Source: Occallatibacter gabretensis
GTDB lineage: Bacteria; Acidobacteriota; Terriglobia; Terriglobales; Acidobacteriaceae
NCBI RefSeq assembly: GCF_001449115.1
Contig: NZ_LAIJ01000012.1
Location: 570,765-634,764 of the forward strand
DNA length: 64,000 nt
Reading direction: 5' to 3'
The first letter of the stretch is position 1. Every line of letters starts with the position of its first letter. Of the stretch, positions 26,223-35,568 are shown one piece after another. Made by a program: the position numbers and the translations under genes. A model generated the notes under the pieces. That model had not been told where the DNA came from. It did not search any database and saw only the letters and a list, made by a program, of their open reading frames with translations.

Positions 26223-27854
26223 TCACCGCGCGCGCATGTCTATTGAGGTTGTGGCATTTGGGGTAACTGAGACGTAAAGTGTGGCGGCTGGCTGCCATGG
26301 GGCTGTAAAGCGCCGCTCCTCCTCAAGCCCCTGCGGGTGCGCATGCACGGCGCGGTCCACCTCGTCTCCATCGAAGGCCAGCACCAGCGCCGCATGTTGT
26401 GCTGGCGCGGACAAGGCAGAGCGATAAAACTCCTTGTCGCTTTCGTTAATGGTCTGCTTGAGAGGGATACCGGTGAAGGCGACAATCTGCGGATAGACGG
26501 AGGTATCCATGAGGATGATCCCGCCGGGGCTTTTCTGTAGATACGCGCGCAGCGCTGCGGGAATTTCAACTTCATACGACCGGCGCGCCTCGATGTTTTT
26601 GGTTCCTTCTATGTAAACCGGAGGCCCTTCACGGAGCATCAACACGCAATTGATAACGACCAGGAGAAGCAGAAACGCAGCGACCCCGCCAGCCACGCGA
26701 GGTTTGAACTCGCGGGCGGTAGTCATGACGAAGCTGGCCGCGAAGCCCATGCCAAGAGCAAATGCGGGCAGCATTTCAAGTCCGTAGCGTGTGTTGTACC
26801 AGGAGTGTGGCCACCATACGGGAAGAAAGATTGGCACCGAGCCGTACGCAACGGAATATGCATAAAACGGAACGGGAAGCAGTAGTAGAAGCGCCCACGA
26901 GAATGCGTGCTTGCGCGCCAGAAACCACCCACACGCAGTTCCCAGCACGCTCAGAACAAGCAAAATGTTGCCCCAGGCAAGTGCGGCTGCATCCATTTCT
27001 GCGCATTTCACATAGAAGATCAGAGAAATCCAGAGATTGTGCCAACCCGGATGTGGAGGCCCTGCGCCCGGAGTAGCGGTTCGCACCTCGATCGCGCTGG
27101 CCGAGTATGGTCCACGTACAAAATCGAGCCAGTCGCCAAAGACCGTTGCATTGTAGACAAGCCAAACGACTGGCGCGGCAACTACCACAGTGCTTGCGAG
27201 CCAGAAGGTGCGTGATCGCAGCCGCCCCCGCCGCAGCAGTGCGACGCCTATGGCGCACCACGCGAGCAATGCCATAATCCAGCCGTCGTAACGCGTATAG
27301 ACTGCGGCAACAAGAGCAAGTGCAATGCACCAGAGCAGCCCGTTTCCGGCGTTTTCATTGACAGAGTCAAGCGCGGCACGCCACTCCACAAGCCAGACCG
27401 CAGTCCACACCATCTCGCAGACAAACAACGGCTCGGTCATCGCAGTCGTCTGCAGATAAAGCAGGTTTGGATTGAGTGCGAAGAAAGCGAGCGCGATTGC
27501 GGCAGGAATGGGCGTAAGCCACCGCCGCGATAACCGATACAAGCCTGCACATGAAGCCAGCCACGCAAGCGCGGAGGGAATCAAGGCTGCGGCTCCGTTA
27601 GCCCACCATGCGTGAACTGCGATAAATGGAATCAACAGCAGGTGCGGCAGCGGAAGCCACACCGAGCCAAGCTGCGTCAGTCCGGGCCGATGGGAATCGA
27701 AGACGCGACGTGCTATGTGCAGATGAGCTACCGCATCGCCGTAGTTGAGCATCGCGCCATGCCGCCAGCTCCAGGCAATTGCCACGAGCGACACTACCGC
27801 GCACGAGATCAGTACGGAAAAATACTCGACGCGGTTTGGGCGTTGCTCAGTCAA
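26223..27854 (-). CDS. Polytopic membrane glycosyltransferase (ArnT/GT39-like)
   Basis: A 543-residue protein with about ten membrane helices up to residue about 405 and a soluble C-terminal domain. The first periplasmic loop has NYGDAVAHLHIARRV, where Asp-X-X-X-His resembles the catalytic loop of polyprenyl-phosphate-sugar transferases. TTG 27854 is the likely start because it overlaps the stop of the kinase gene and precedes the first helix. It probably glycosylates an envelope component; donor and acceptor are unknown. Confidence 0.7.
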   Translation of the reverse strand: MTEQRPNRVEYFSVLISCAVVSLVAIAWSWRHGAMLNYGDAVAHLHIARRVFDSHRPGLTQLGSVWLPLPHLLLIPFIAVHAWWANGAAALIPSALAWLASCAGLYRLSRRWLTPIPAAIALAFFALNPNLLYLQTTAMTEPLFVCEMVWTAVWLVEWRAALDSVNENAGNGLLWCIALALVAAVYTRYDGWIMALLAWCAIGVALLRRGRLRSRTFWLASTVVVAAPVVWLVYNATVFGDWLDFVRGPYSASAIEVRTATPGAGPPHPGWHNLWISLIFYVKCAEMDAAALAWGNILLVLSVLGTACGWFLARKHAFSWALLLLLPVPFYAYSVAYGSVPIFLPVWWPHSWYNTRYGLEMLPAFALGMGFAASFVMTTAREFKPRVAGGVAAFLLLLVVINCVLMLREGPPVYIEGTKNIEARRSYEVEIPAALRAYLQKSPGGIILMDTSVYPQIVAFTGIPLKQTINESDKEFYRSALSAPAQHAALVLAFDGDEVDRAVHAHPQGLEEERRFTAPWQPAATLYVSVTPNATTSIDMRAR

Positions 27855-28773
27855 GATGCGTCAGTACGCGGAACATCTCGAAACGCTCGTCGATTTCTTC
27901 GCGGGTTAGGTTTGCAATCCGCTCAGTGCCGAATTTTTCTACCGCAAAGGACCCCATGACGCTGCCATAGAAGATAGCGCGGCGAAGCACGCCAGGCGTC
28001 AGATGCGGCTGCGAGGCGAGATATCCGAAGAAGCCGCCTGCAAAACTGTCGCCTGCGCCCGTCGGGTCTACTACTTCTTCGAGAGGCAGCGCCGGGGCGC
28101 GGAAGGTGCGCTCCGCGCTTTCACCTTTTGGAGAGGATTTGTGAAATAAGGTCGCGCCGTACTCGCCGTGCTTCACCACCAGCATCCGGGGCCCATAGGA
28201 CATGACTTCCTGCGCGGCCTTTACCAGACTGCTCATGCCTGCGAGCATCCTGGTCTCTGTGTCGTTGATGACGAGAATGTCCAGCCCTTCGAGCACTTCC
28301 AGCAGTGCGGGCTTGTGGTCTTTGATCCAGTAGTTCATGGTGTCGCCTGCCACCAGTTTCACGTCAGGCATGGCCTCACGCACACGCTTCTGCAGGACAG
28401 GATCGATATTGGCAAGAAAGAGATACTCCGAATCGCGATAGGAGTCCGGGATCTTGGGCTCAAACGAACCAAAAACATTGAGCTCGGTGTTGTGCGTCTT
28501 AGCCTCGTTCAGGTTTTCCAGATAGGAGCCTTCCCAGAAGAAGCTCTTGCCTGAGGCCCGTTCTATACCCACGGTATTAATGCCGCGCGTCTTGAATACA
28601 GCCTCCTGCTCCGGGCCAAAGTCTTCGCCGACAACGGCGATCACACGAACATCGGTGAAAAAGCTGGCTGCCAGCGAAAAGTGCGTTGCCGCACCGCCAA
28701 GACAGCGCTCGCGGCGACCTGAGGGAGTTTCAATGGTGTCAAATGCAACACTGCCTACGACGGTAATAGCCAT
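27847..28773 (-). CDS. PfkB-family sugar/nucleoside kinase
   Basis: A 308-residue ribokinase-fold protein with VVGSVAFDTIETP at the N-terminus, GGAATHFSLAASFF (sugar-binding di-Gly) and the anion hole and catalytic Asp in EVVDPTGAGDSFAGGFFGYLA at about 234-254. The family phosphorylates ribose, adenosine or related substrates. It sits 48 bases behind an MTA phosphorylase gene, so a substrate linked to methylthioribose or adenosine salvage is possible. That is inference only. A good AGGAG site precedes ATG 28773. Confidence 0.85.
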   Translation of the reverse strand: MAITVVGSVAFDTIETPSGRRERCLGGAATHFSLAASFFTDVRVIAVVGEDFGPEQEAVFKTRGINTVGIERASGKSFFWEGSYLENLNEAKTHNTELNVFGSFEPKIPDSYRDSEYLFLANIDPVLQKRVREAMPDVKLVAGDTMNYWIKDHKPALLEVLEGLDILVINDTETRMLAGMSSLVKAAQEVMSYGPRMLVVKHGEYGATLFHKSSPKGESAERTFRAPALPLEEVVDPTGAGDSFAGGFFGYLASQPHLTPGVLRRAIFYGSVMGSFAVEKFGTERIANLTREEIDERFEMFRVLTHLD

Positions 28774-28821
28774 TCTATTTCTCCTGTATGTAAGAGTTCG
28801 CGCGATTTCAGGGGGTGTGGG

Positions 28822-29685
28822 TTAATCCAGATACTTGCCGAACAATAGCTTCAGCTTTTCCTTTGTTGCAGCAGGAATCAGGTCCCGTTGTGTGAGCACC
28901 GCATACTGCGCGGCTGAGGCGCATGCGCATGTGCGCTCCTTCGGCATGGCAGCTATCGCGGCCTTCACCACACGGCTCGCGTTTTCGGCGTTCTTGTGCA
29001 GTACAGCTACAATCTCCTCGATGGTAACTGCGTCGTGGCCCTCGCGCCAGCAGTCATAGTCCGTCACCATGGCGACCGTGGCGTAACAAATCTCCGCCTC
29101 GCGGGCGAGCTTGGCCTCCTGCAGATTGGTCATGCCGATTACATCCGCGCCCCAGCTACGGTAGAGATTCGACTCTGCCCTGGTGGAGAACTGCGGGCCT
29201 TCCATGCAGACGTATGTTCCACCGAGCTTACCAATGACTCCGGCCGTCGTGCAGGCTTCCGCAGCGGTCTTTGCGACGGTGGCACACACCGGATCGCCAA
29301 AAGCCACATGACCGACGATGCCATCGCCGAAGAAGGTGCTGACGCGATGAAAGGTGCGATCGATGAACTGATCGGGGACCACGAAATCGGTCGGCTTGTG
29401 CTCTTCCTTGAGCGAGCCTACAGCGGAAACAGAGAGGATGCGCTCCACGCCGAGCTTCTTGAATGCGTACATATTGGCGCGGAAGTTCAGCTCCGAGGGC
29501 AGAATGCGATGGCCACGACCGTGGCGGGCGAGAAAGGCAACGTTGCGCCCTTCAAGCTGGCCCAATACGAATGCATCTGAGGGCTCACCGAAGGGTGTTT
29601 CCACTCGCTCTTCATGGGTGTCAGTAAACCCAGGCATGGAATACAAACCACTGCCGCCGATAATGCCAATCTCCGCTTGTGCCAA
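28822..29685 (-). CDS. mtnP: S-methyl-5'-thioadenosine phosphorylase
   Basis: A 287-residue protein of the PNP/MTAP family. The signs are IGIIGGSGLYSMPGF, the phosphate-binding LARHGRGHRILPSELNFRAN, and the substrate pocket GPQFSTRAESNLYRSWGADVIGMTNLQEAKLAREAEICYATVAMVTDYDCWRE. It cleaves methylthioadenosine, a by-product of polyamine and SAM metabolism, to adenine and methylthioribose-1-phosphate. TTG 29685 is the only start that keeps the first strand. It is the first gene of the long minus-strand operon. Confidence 0.92.
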   Translation of the reverse strand: MAQAEIGIIGGSGLYSMPGFTDTHEERVETPFGEPSDAFVLGQLEGRNVAFLARHGRGHRILPSELNFRANMYAFKKLGVERILSVSAVGSLKEEHKPTDFVVPDQFIDRTFHRVSTFFGDGIVGHVAFGDPVCATVAKTAAEACTTAGVIGKLGGTYVCMEGPQFSTRAESNLYRSWGADVIGMTNLQEAKLAREAEICYATVAMVTDYDCWREGHDAVTIEEIVAVLHKNAENASRVVKAAIAAMPKERTCACASAAQYAVLTQRDLIPAATKEKLKLLFGKYLD

Positions 29686-30319
29686 CCCTTACACTCTCTT
29701 CCCGCGGGCCATTGGTATATCCCCAGCGCCCGCCGTTGCAAACATCTCAGTATAACGGCGAGCCTCTGAGAGAATCGCGACCGTGCGGCGTCTATTTGAC
29801 CGTGTTTCTCCGGGCCTCATTCAGAGTTGACGCGCTGGAGGCACATTCAAAATCCAGGCACTCAGAGTTTCGCTGCTATCCTATTTATATTGTTATATTT
29901 ACACGAACATTTTCTGTTTACTGCTTAAATAACAGAAGCACGTTACCAAATAAATAAAAAAATATGCACATTCGGCTGTAAGTGATTGGTTATTAAACTG
30001 GTTGCACCTGATTTTTGGTGCGCCCCAGTGTGTTCGCCTTTTGTGCGCCTGAAGGCCTGACGTTGATGCGTCCTGGCTGGAATCAGGCGTTGCTGACAGG
30101 CAACGCGCGGACGTTGCATCTGAAGGTTCCCTCTAATGAAGAAGGCTCTACTTCTATTATTCACAAACGACGATAATTTTATGCAAACTGCGCAAAGTTT
30201 TTTGCTCTTTAGAATCTGTTAGTTAGAAAATATTTTCCGCAAAAGGGCTTGACAGGAATTTTGGGCGGCGGAAATTGCCGCCCAAAACCGGGATCAGAAG
30301 CAGGGCCATTCCTCCAAGG
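29686..30319. other. Long intergenic region with unusual AT-rich core
   Basis: About 630 bases without a supportable gene separate mtnP from the GH44-like gene. The stretch 29870-29970 is strongly AT-rich compared with its surroundings. An inverted repeat GCGTTGC/GCAACGC lies near 30088-30107. At 30172-30205 the text AATTTTATGCAAACT, then AAAGTTTTTTGC, resembles the end block (block D) of the repeat elements at 19.7 and 37.7 kb, but the other blocks are not found. The mtnP promoter is probably here; I could not place it. Confidence 0.45.
30259..30287. terminator. Hairpin after the GH44-like gene
   Basis: A perfect 11-bp inverted repeat (30259-30269 and 30277-30287, TTTTGGGCGGC and GCCGCCCAAAA) lies about 32 bases after the stop of the minus-strand lipoprotein gene. 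There is no good U-tract on that strand, so termination is likely but not certain. Confidence 0.5.
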
Positions 30320-32734
30320 CTAGTTGGCCATTGTGAGTAAAGTGATGGACTGCGCCGGGAAGGTGGTGCTGATGGCGCTTGTAGTAACACTCCCCGAAGG
30401 CGGCGTGACCGTTACGCTGTTTGGCCCTGCGATCTGGCTGAGGTTTGCATTGCTGTAGAGGTATGCCTGCGCTGTGGTTGTCGACGTAGAGAGGGCATTT
30501 ACGGAAAGTGTTGCCGTCAGATCGCCATAGGTTTTGTTGATTACTACGATGGTGACTGTGCCGTCCTTGCTTCGCAGGCCGCCGTAGACCGCGAGCTGCG
30601 ACTGGTCCACGCTTGACGAGTTCAGCGCAATATCGCCGAAGGTGGACTGCTTGCCGTCGTAGTTGCGGTAGATGGCGAAAGCGAAGTTTCCGGGAATCTG
30701 CTGATTGTCGTTTGTGGTGGGCCAGAACATGCCCATATCGAGGCCCTCGCGGCCGAAGATGCCGAGGACGTCGGCCTGCGTGACCGCACCGTTGATGGAC
30801 TCAAGGCCGCCAAAGTTGTACTCGTCGATGGAGGTCTTTGTGCCCGGATAATCCTTTGCCACCCAGGCCTGCATCATGGGAATTGCCTGCGGCGCTTGCA
30901 GCGGCGTCGAGCAGCTCGATGTGTAGTTTGGGTCGGTTGTGTAATTCGGCTGCGGGAAGTTTGGATCGGTATAGGTTGGATCCCAGTAGGCGCGGGTCGA
31001 GTTCATGCGCGCCTGCTGCACGCCGGTATCGCCCGCGGCGGAAAGTCCAACAGAGCTGCCGTTATAGGTTGCCGCCATGTATGCGTGAATGTCGAGATAG
31101 TCCAGCAGACGAACACCATAGGTCTTTTCCGCTGCGGCCATCTGCTGCAGGTAGTACTCGATCATGGGCACGCCGCCGTGGGCATTGCGGTCGACGGGAT
31201 TGCCCCACGGCTCATAGCACGGTCCGCCAGAACCCCATCCGGATTCGATGTCCTTTTTCGAGTAAAAGTAATTCCACCAGTAGTCGATGACAGGACCGCT
31301 CACCTGGGCTGTGGGATCCACCTTCTTGATCGCCAACGCTGTGCCGATGCCGCCATTCGTTACCTCATCGTAGGTAGACGCCACCGGATGCACGTCACGG
31401 TGTACCGCGTCCCACCAGGCAGGTTCGTTGTCGAGGTCCCAGATGGCCACAGATTTTCCTGTCACTCCTGGCGGATTTCCTGGCCCGTATGCAGTCTGAA
31501 TTGAGCTCACCCATCCGCCGGCCCATGTGCTTTGCGCCCAGGTGAGTGTGGCGTCGCTTGCGGCGGGAGGCGTCGGGGCAGGATTCGAGATGCTGGTGAG
31601 AGCCGCAACCGTGCCGGCGGTATCGCCAAAGAGATCGCAGCCGCCAGAGGTGGTGCAATTGTCCGTTCCTTCCGGGACTATGCCACTTCCACACGAGCCG
31701 TTATAACTGGTCTGCCCTGGGAACTTTGATTCTGTAAAACTACAGGCGGTGGTCGAACTGTTGGTCACCCAGCCCGATACAGGCATGGTCATCAGGGACT
31801 GTATACCTGCCGCTGAGGAGGCTGTGATAAAGCCTGTGTAGTTGCCGCCGCCCCACATGCCGCCTTCGCCGCTGAAGTTTTCAAAATAGTAGTCGCTGGC
31901 GGAATTCGTTGTGTTGAGCTTGTAGTTGTAGCGTGAGGTGGCATCGCCCCCCCAACGCACAACAGTTGGATTTGCGGTGACCGCTGAAGCCGAATCGAGC
32001 AGATAGCCGTTCATGCCGTAGATGTTCGGGTTGATTGCATGCGTCTGGTTGCTTACATCCACGCTCAATGTGGGTCCGGTGGCGGTGGCCGGCGGGCTCA
32101 GGGTCACTGCGGCGCTGCCGGAAACGGAGGTATCCTGCACGCTTGTTGCCGTAACTGTAACTGTTGCCGGTGCGGGGTAGGGAGTGGTGTACAGTCCGCT
32201 CGATGAAATCGTTCCAGCGCTCAGCGAACTACCTGACGGAGCGGCAACTGTCCATGTCACGGCGTTGTTTGTAACCGCTGAGCCGCTTACTGTTGCTGCG
32301 AATTGCACTGTGCCGCCAATGGTTGCGGAGGCGGGATTCGGCGTTACCGTCACGGAGCTTACTGCGGGCGTTGTATAGGCTGCGGTGACAGTGGTGCTGG
32401 CGGTTACCGTCACGCTGCATGTTGTGGTGGTTGCGCTGGTGCATCCTGTCCAGGAGGAAAAGGTGTTACCGCTCGCCGAAGAAGGCGCGGAAAGCCCGAC
32501 CAGAGTTCCGGAGTTAACGGTTACCGTAAAGCTGGTTTTGCCTTGCTGTGCGACGGTGGTGTTGCCCTCGGTATAGGAAATCTGCACACCGCTTGCGGGG
32601 TTTGTTGAATTCACCGTCAGCGTGTACGTGGTGGGCGGCGGTGGTGTCTTAGAACTTCCCCCACCGCAAGATGCCGCGGCCAAGCATAAGCCTGCCGCAG
32701 TGCCCAAGGTCAATAGCCTTCCGAAAGAAATCAT
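30320..32734 (-). CDS. Lipoprotein glycoside hydrolase, GH44-like, with Ig-like domains
   Basis: An 804-residue secreted protein. The signal ends at Cys23 (AAASC), so it is probably a lipoprotein. Residues 36-120 and 124-213 are Ig-like repeats, the second of the type common in acidobacteria (SSVTVTPNPASATIGGTVQF). The catalytic part starts near 222 with NPNIYGMN, RWGGDATSRYNY (260-271) and YYFENF. The putative acid/base is Glu437 (WDLDNEPAWW) and the nucleophile Glu638 (SIDEYNFGG). GH44 enzymes cut cellulose-like beta-glucans and xyloglucan. It stands alone on its strand. Confidence 0.82.
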   Translation of the reverse strand: MISFGRLLTLGTAAGLCLAAASCGGGSSKTPPPPTTYTLTVNSTNPASGVQISYTEGNTTVAQQGKTSFTVTVNSGTLVGLSAPSSASGNTFSSWTGCTSATTTTCSVTVTASTTVTAAYTTPAVSSVTVTPNPASATIGGTVQFAATVSGSAVTNNAVTWTVAAPSGSSLSAGTISSSGLYTTPYPAPATVTVTATSVQDTSVSGSAAVTLSPPATATGPTLSVDVSNQTHAINPNIYGMNGYLLDSASAVTANPTVVRWGGDATSRYNYKLNTTNSASDYYFENFSGEGGMWGGGNYTGFITASSAAGIQSLMTMPVSGWVTNSSTTACSFTESKFPGQTSYNGSCGSGIVPEGTDNCTTSGGCDLFGDTAGTVAALTSISNPAPTPPAASDATLTWAQSTWAGGWVSSIQTAYGPGNPPGVTGKSVAIWDLDNEPAWWDAVHRDVHPVASTYDEVTNGGIGTALAIKKVDPTAQVSGPVIDYWWNYFYSKKDIESGWGSGGPCYEPWGNPVDRNAHGGVPMIEYYLQQMAAAEKTYGVRLLDYLDIHAYMAATYNGSSVGLSAAGDTGVQQARMNSTRAYWDPTYTDPNFPQPNYTTDPNYTSSCSTPLQAPQAIPMMQAWVAKDYPGTKTSIDEYNFGGLESINGAVTQADVLGIFGREGLDMGMFWPTTNDNQQIPGNFAFAIYRNYDGKQSTFGDIALNSSSVDQSQLAVYGGLRSKDGTVTIVVINKTYGDLTATLSVNALSTSTTTAQAYLYSNANLSQIAGPNSVTVTPPSGSVTTSAISTTFPAQSITLLTMAN

Positions 32735-32878
32735 CTAGCCCTCTGCCGCCTGGACGCGCTCTCATCGGAGTTGCATTCCGCATCCGTACTGATGCGCGTG
32801 GCGATCACTCTAAAAGTTCGCACCATATTACATGCTGTGATAGAGCTTTCGCAGCGACGAAAAGAGCAGAGACGAAGA

Positions 32879-32910
32879 TGCCCCGGCAGCTTTATGGGCC
32901 TGCCGGGGCA
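32879..32910 (-). terminator. Terminator-like hairpin at the end of the sulfite operon
   Basis: An 11-bp perfect inverted repeat (32879-32889 and 32900-32910, TGCCCCGGCAG and CTGCCGGGGCA) begins 20 bases after the stop of the yeiH-type gene. A moderately U-rich stretch follows on the minus strand. Confidence 0.6.
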
Positions 32911-32930
32911 AGTTTCAATCCGGGAATTGG

Positions 32931-34025
32931 TCAGAGGTGGAAGAGTCGGTCTGCTCCGAAGACGAGTCCCAGCGTTACGAGAGCGATGAAGACTTCGCCG
33001 ATGGCGCCTACCGCAAACGGCCTCCAGCCCTGCTTGCCCAGCTCGCGGAAGCTGGTCCTCAATCCCACGCCTGCGAAGGTGAGAAGAAAGGCCCAGCGGG
33101 AGAGGTTTGCGAGGCTGCCGATCTGCGCTTTTGTGAAGAAACCTACCGTCGCGAGCAGCGAGATGAGAAGAAAGCCGAGGACGAACTTGGGGAATTTCTG
33201 CCACAGGAATGCTGCCTTGTTGCTGACAGTCTGCGCCTGTCCGCGTGAGGCCCAGTAAATGGCGTAACCGAGCACGATGAAACCGATGAGCGCGTTCCGC
33301 GTGGTCTTTGCCAGCACGGCAAACTTGCCTGCGGCATCCGAATAAAGTGCACCCGCTGCGGTGGCCTCTGCTGTGTTGTCAACGGCAAGGCCGGTCCACA
33401 GGCCATAAGCCTTGTCGCTCAGATGCAATGCATGGCCGATGGCGGGAAAGGCAAAGAGCGAGATGGCACCTAATGCCAGAATTGCTGCGATGGCGTAGGA
33501 AGCATCTTCGTCGTCGGCGTCGATGGCGGGTTTGGCTGCGATGATCGCCGAGACGCCGCAGATGGAGGAGCCGACGGCGAGAAGTGAGGTGAGCTTGGGC
33601 TTGAGCTTGAATGCGCGGCCCAGCAGGTGCATGAAAAGCAGCGAGAGGGTGATGGCAATACCGGCGAGCGCAAGTGAGACGGGACCGAGCTTGGCTATAT
33701 CCCCGAGCAGGAAGCGCGAGCCAAGCAATACGATACCGGCCTTGAGCCAGAACTCATACGTGGCCACGCCCGGTTGAAAGATGCGCGGTACGCCGACGGT
33801 GTTGGCGATGACGAGGCCGATCACGATTGCCCAGAGGACGTACTCGATGTTTGGGAATGGAATGTGATGGGCTTTCGTATAGCCATTGATGGATTGCTCG
33901 ATGAATTTTCCGGCGTAGCCGACGGCGATGAGCAGAAGCAGGCCAGGAATCAGCGCGAGAAGGCGCTGGACCGGATTCGCGGAGCTGTTGAGGCCGGCTG
34001 GGGCAGAGGTGACAGTTGTTGCCAT
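32931..34025 (-). CDS. YeiH-family putative sulfate exporter
   Basis: A 364-residue polytopic protein from ATG 34025, with GGAG 6 bases upstream; a longer frame lacks such a site. It has about ten helices, with the family sequences KAGIVLLGSRFLLGDIAKLGPVSLALAGIAI, CGVSAIIAAKPAIDADDEDASYAIAAILALGAISLFAFPAIG and LWTGLAVDNTAEATAAGALYSDAAGKFA. Members are annotated as putative sulfate or sulfur-compound exporters without direct proof. As last gene after sir and cysG, it may remove excess sulfite or sulfate. Confidence 0.85.
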   Translation of the reverse strand: MATTVTSAPAGLNSSANPVQRLLALIPGLLLLIAVGYAGKFIEQSINGYTKAHHIPFPNIEYVLWAIVIGLVIANTVGVPRIFQPGVATYEFWLKAGIVLLGSRFLLGDIAKLGPVSLALAGIAITLSLLFMHLLGRAFKLKPKLTSLLAVGSSICGVSAIIAAKPAIDADDEDASYAIAAILALGAISLFAFPAIGHALHLSDKAYGLWTGLAVDNTAEATAAGALYSDAAGKFAVLAKTTRNALIGFIVLGYAIYWASRGQAQTVSNKAAFLWQKFPKFVLGFLLISLLATVGFFTKAQIGSLANLSRWAFLLTFAGVGLRTSFRELGKQGWRPFAVGAIGEVFIALVTLGLVFGADRLFHL

Positions 34026-34092
34026 AGAAATCTCCTTGCAGGCTATGGGTGGCGGCGCAGGCATTGTGGCGGTTACGCTCTACCGACGTGCT

Positions 34093-34209
34093 TTACCACT
34101 TAATGGCGGGGATCAGATTGAAGCGCACGAGCAGCGCCAGAACGAGGGCGAGTGCAACGGCGTACACGTCGAGCGAGATTCCGCTGCGTTTTACAGGGAG
34201 TTCAGGCAT
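34093..34209 (-). CDS. Small single-pass membrane protein in the sulfite operon
   Basis: A 38-residue frame from ATG 34209 with a good GGAG site 8 bases upstream. Translation begins MPELPVKRSGISLDVY, followed by one helix (AVALALVLALLVRFNLI) and ends PAIKW. It lies 33 bases after cysG and 67 bases before the yeiH-type start, in the same direction. Length, helix and spacing suggest a small subunit or helper of the neighbouring exporter. It is not similar to anything I recognise. Confidence 0.7.
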   Translation of the reverse strand: MPELPVKRSGISLDVYAVALALVLALLVRFNLIPAIKW

Positions 34210-34242
34210 GGTCTTCTCCAGTTGTGTTTCAGATTGCGTGAA

Positions 34243-35559
34243 TTAAGCCTCGATCGAAGCGTCCACTTCTGCCAGGTACCGTGCAGCGGTTTCCTGTACG
34301 GCCCACCCTGCCAGCAGCAGGCTGGGCGCGGGCAGCGGGGCTTCATCGCCCAGGGCGGTGAGCGTGGTACATCGCAGCTGCTGGTTGGGCTGTGCGGCGT
34401 GGGATACGAGGACGCAGGGAAGGTTGGCGGGAAGGCCTTCTGCGAGCCACTCGGCGGCGAGGAGCTTGAGATCGCGGCCCGGCATGTAGACGACGCGGGT
34501 TGCGTCTTCTTTAGCAGGGAGCGGCGCATCATTGTGCGACTGCGCGTGATGGCCCGTGGAGAAGATGACGCTTGATGCCGAATGGCGATCCGTGAGCGAA
34601 AACGGCACTGCAGCTGCCGCGGCGAAGGCGGCGGTGATGCCTGGAACGACCTCGAAGGTGATGCCCGCTTCGCGCAGCGCAGTCATCTCTTCGGCGGCTC
34701 GACCGAAGATGAGTGGGTCGCCGCTCTTAAGCCGCACTACGGCGCGACCGGCTCGGGCGTGGGCAACCATCAGCGCGTTGATTTCTTCCTGCGTGATGAT
34801 TTTCTGTCCGCAACGCTTGCCGACGTTGACGATTTCGGCCTGCGGGGCTAGCGAGAGAATGGCTTCAGGGACAAGGTCGTCATGCAAGATGACCTGCGCG
34901 GATTGAATGAGGCGCGCGGCGCGCAGCGTGAGGAGATCGGGATCGCCCGGGCCAGCGCCGACAAGGTAGACCTTGCCTTCTCTTGGTTCTGCCAGCGGGA
35001 CGGGACGGTTAGCGAGTGCATGGAGCAGAGCTTTGCGGGGTTCTCCTGCGGGAAGTGTCGCGAGAATTTTGCGGCGCTGTGTTCCGAGCTCTGTGAGCCA
35101 GGGACCGATGGTTTGCGGTAGCTGTGCGTCGATTTCGCGGCGCAGACGCTGAGCGAATGCCGGGCTTTCACCGCTGGTTGAGATTGCAACCTGCAACGGG
35201 CCGCGCTGCACGATGGAGCCGAAGAAGAAATCGCAGTGAGGAATGTCATCCACGCTATTGCAGAGAACGCCGCGTTCGACAGCGGATTCATAGACCGCTG
35301 CGTTGATTTCGGGTGTGCTGGTGGCGGCGATGGCGATGAAGATGCCGTCGAGATCGGTGGGCGTGAAGGCGCGGGGAATCCATTCGAGCTTGCCTTCGGT
35401 TGCCAGGGCGCGGATTTCTTCACGGGCCTCCGGTGCGACTACGCACAAGTGAATGCCGGTTTTGAGCAGCGTGCCGATCTTCTCCAGTGCGACGGCACCC
35501 GCGCCGACGATGAGCCCGGTGCGGCCTTCGAGTTGGAGAAAGATGGGTAGCTGGCTCAT
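34243..35559 (-). CDS. cysG: Siroheme synthase (CysG-like fusion)
   Basis: A 438-residue two-domain enzyme. Residues 1-205 are the NAD-dependent precorrin-2 dehydrogenase/ferrochelatase part (GLIVGAGAVALEKIGTLLKTGIHLCVVAPEA). Residues about 213-438 are the SAM-dependent uroporphyrinogen-III methyltransferase (KVYLVGAGPGDPDLLTLRAARLIQSAQVILHDDLV, VVRLKSGDPLIFGR, VVPGITAAFAAAAA). It makes siroheme for the sulfite/nitrite reductase encoded 9 bases upstream. The length is close to the 457 residues of the enterobacterial enzyme. Confidence 0.93.
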   Translation of the reverse strand: MSQLPIFLQLEGRTGLIVGAGAVALEKIGTLLKTGIHLCVVAPEAREEIRALATEGKLEWIPRAFTPTDLDGIFIAIAATSTPEINAAVYESAVERGVLCNSVDDIPHCDFFFGSIVQRGPLQVAISTSGESPAFAQRLRREIDAQLPQTIGPWLTELGTQRRKILATLPAGEPRKALLHALANRPVPLAEPREGKVYLVGAGPGDPDLLTLRAARLIQSAQVILHDDLVPEAILSLAPQAEIVNVGKRCGQKIITQEEINALMVAHARAGRAVVRLKSGDPLIFGRAAEEMTALREAGITFEVVPGITAAFAAAAAVPFSLTDRHSASSVIFSTGHHAQSHNDAPLPAKEDATRVVYMPGRDLKLLAAEWLAEGLPANLPCVLVSHAAQPNQQLRCTTLTALGDEAPLPAPSLLLAGWAVQETAARYLAEVDASIEA

Positions 35560-35568
35560 AGAACTTCC

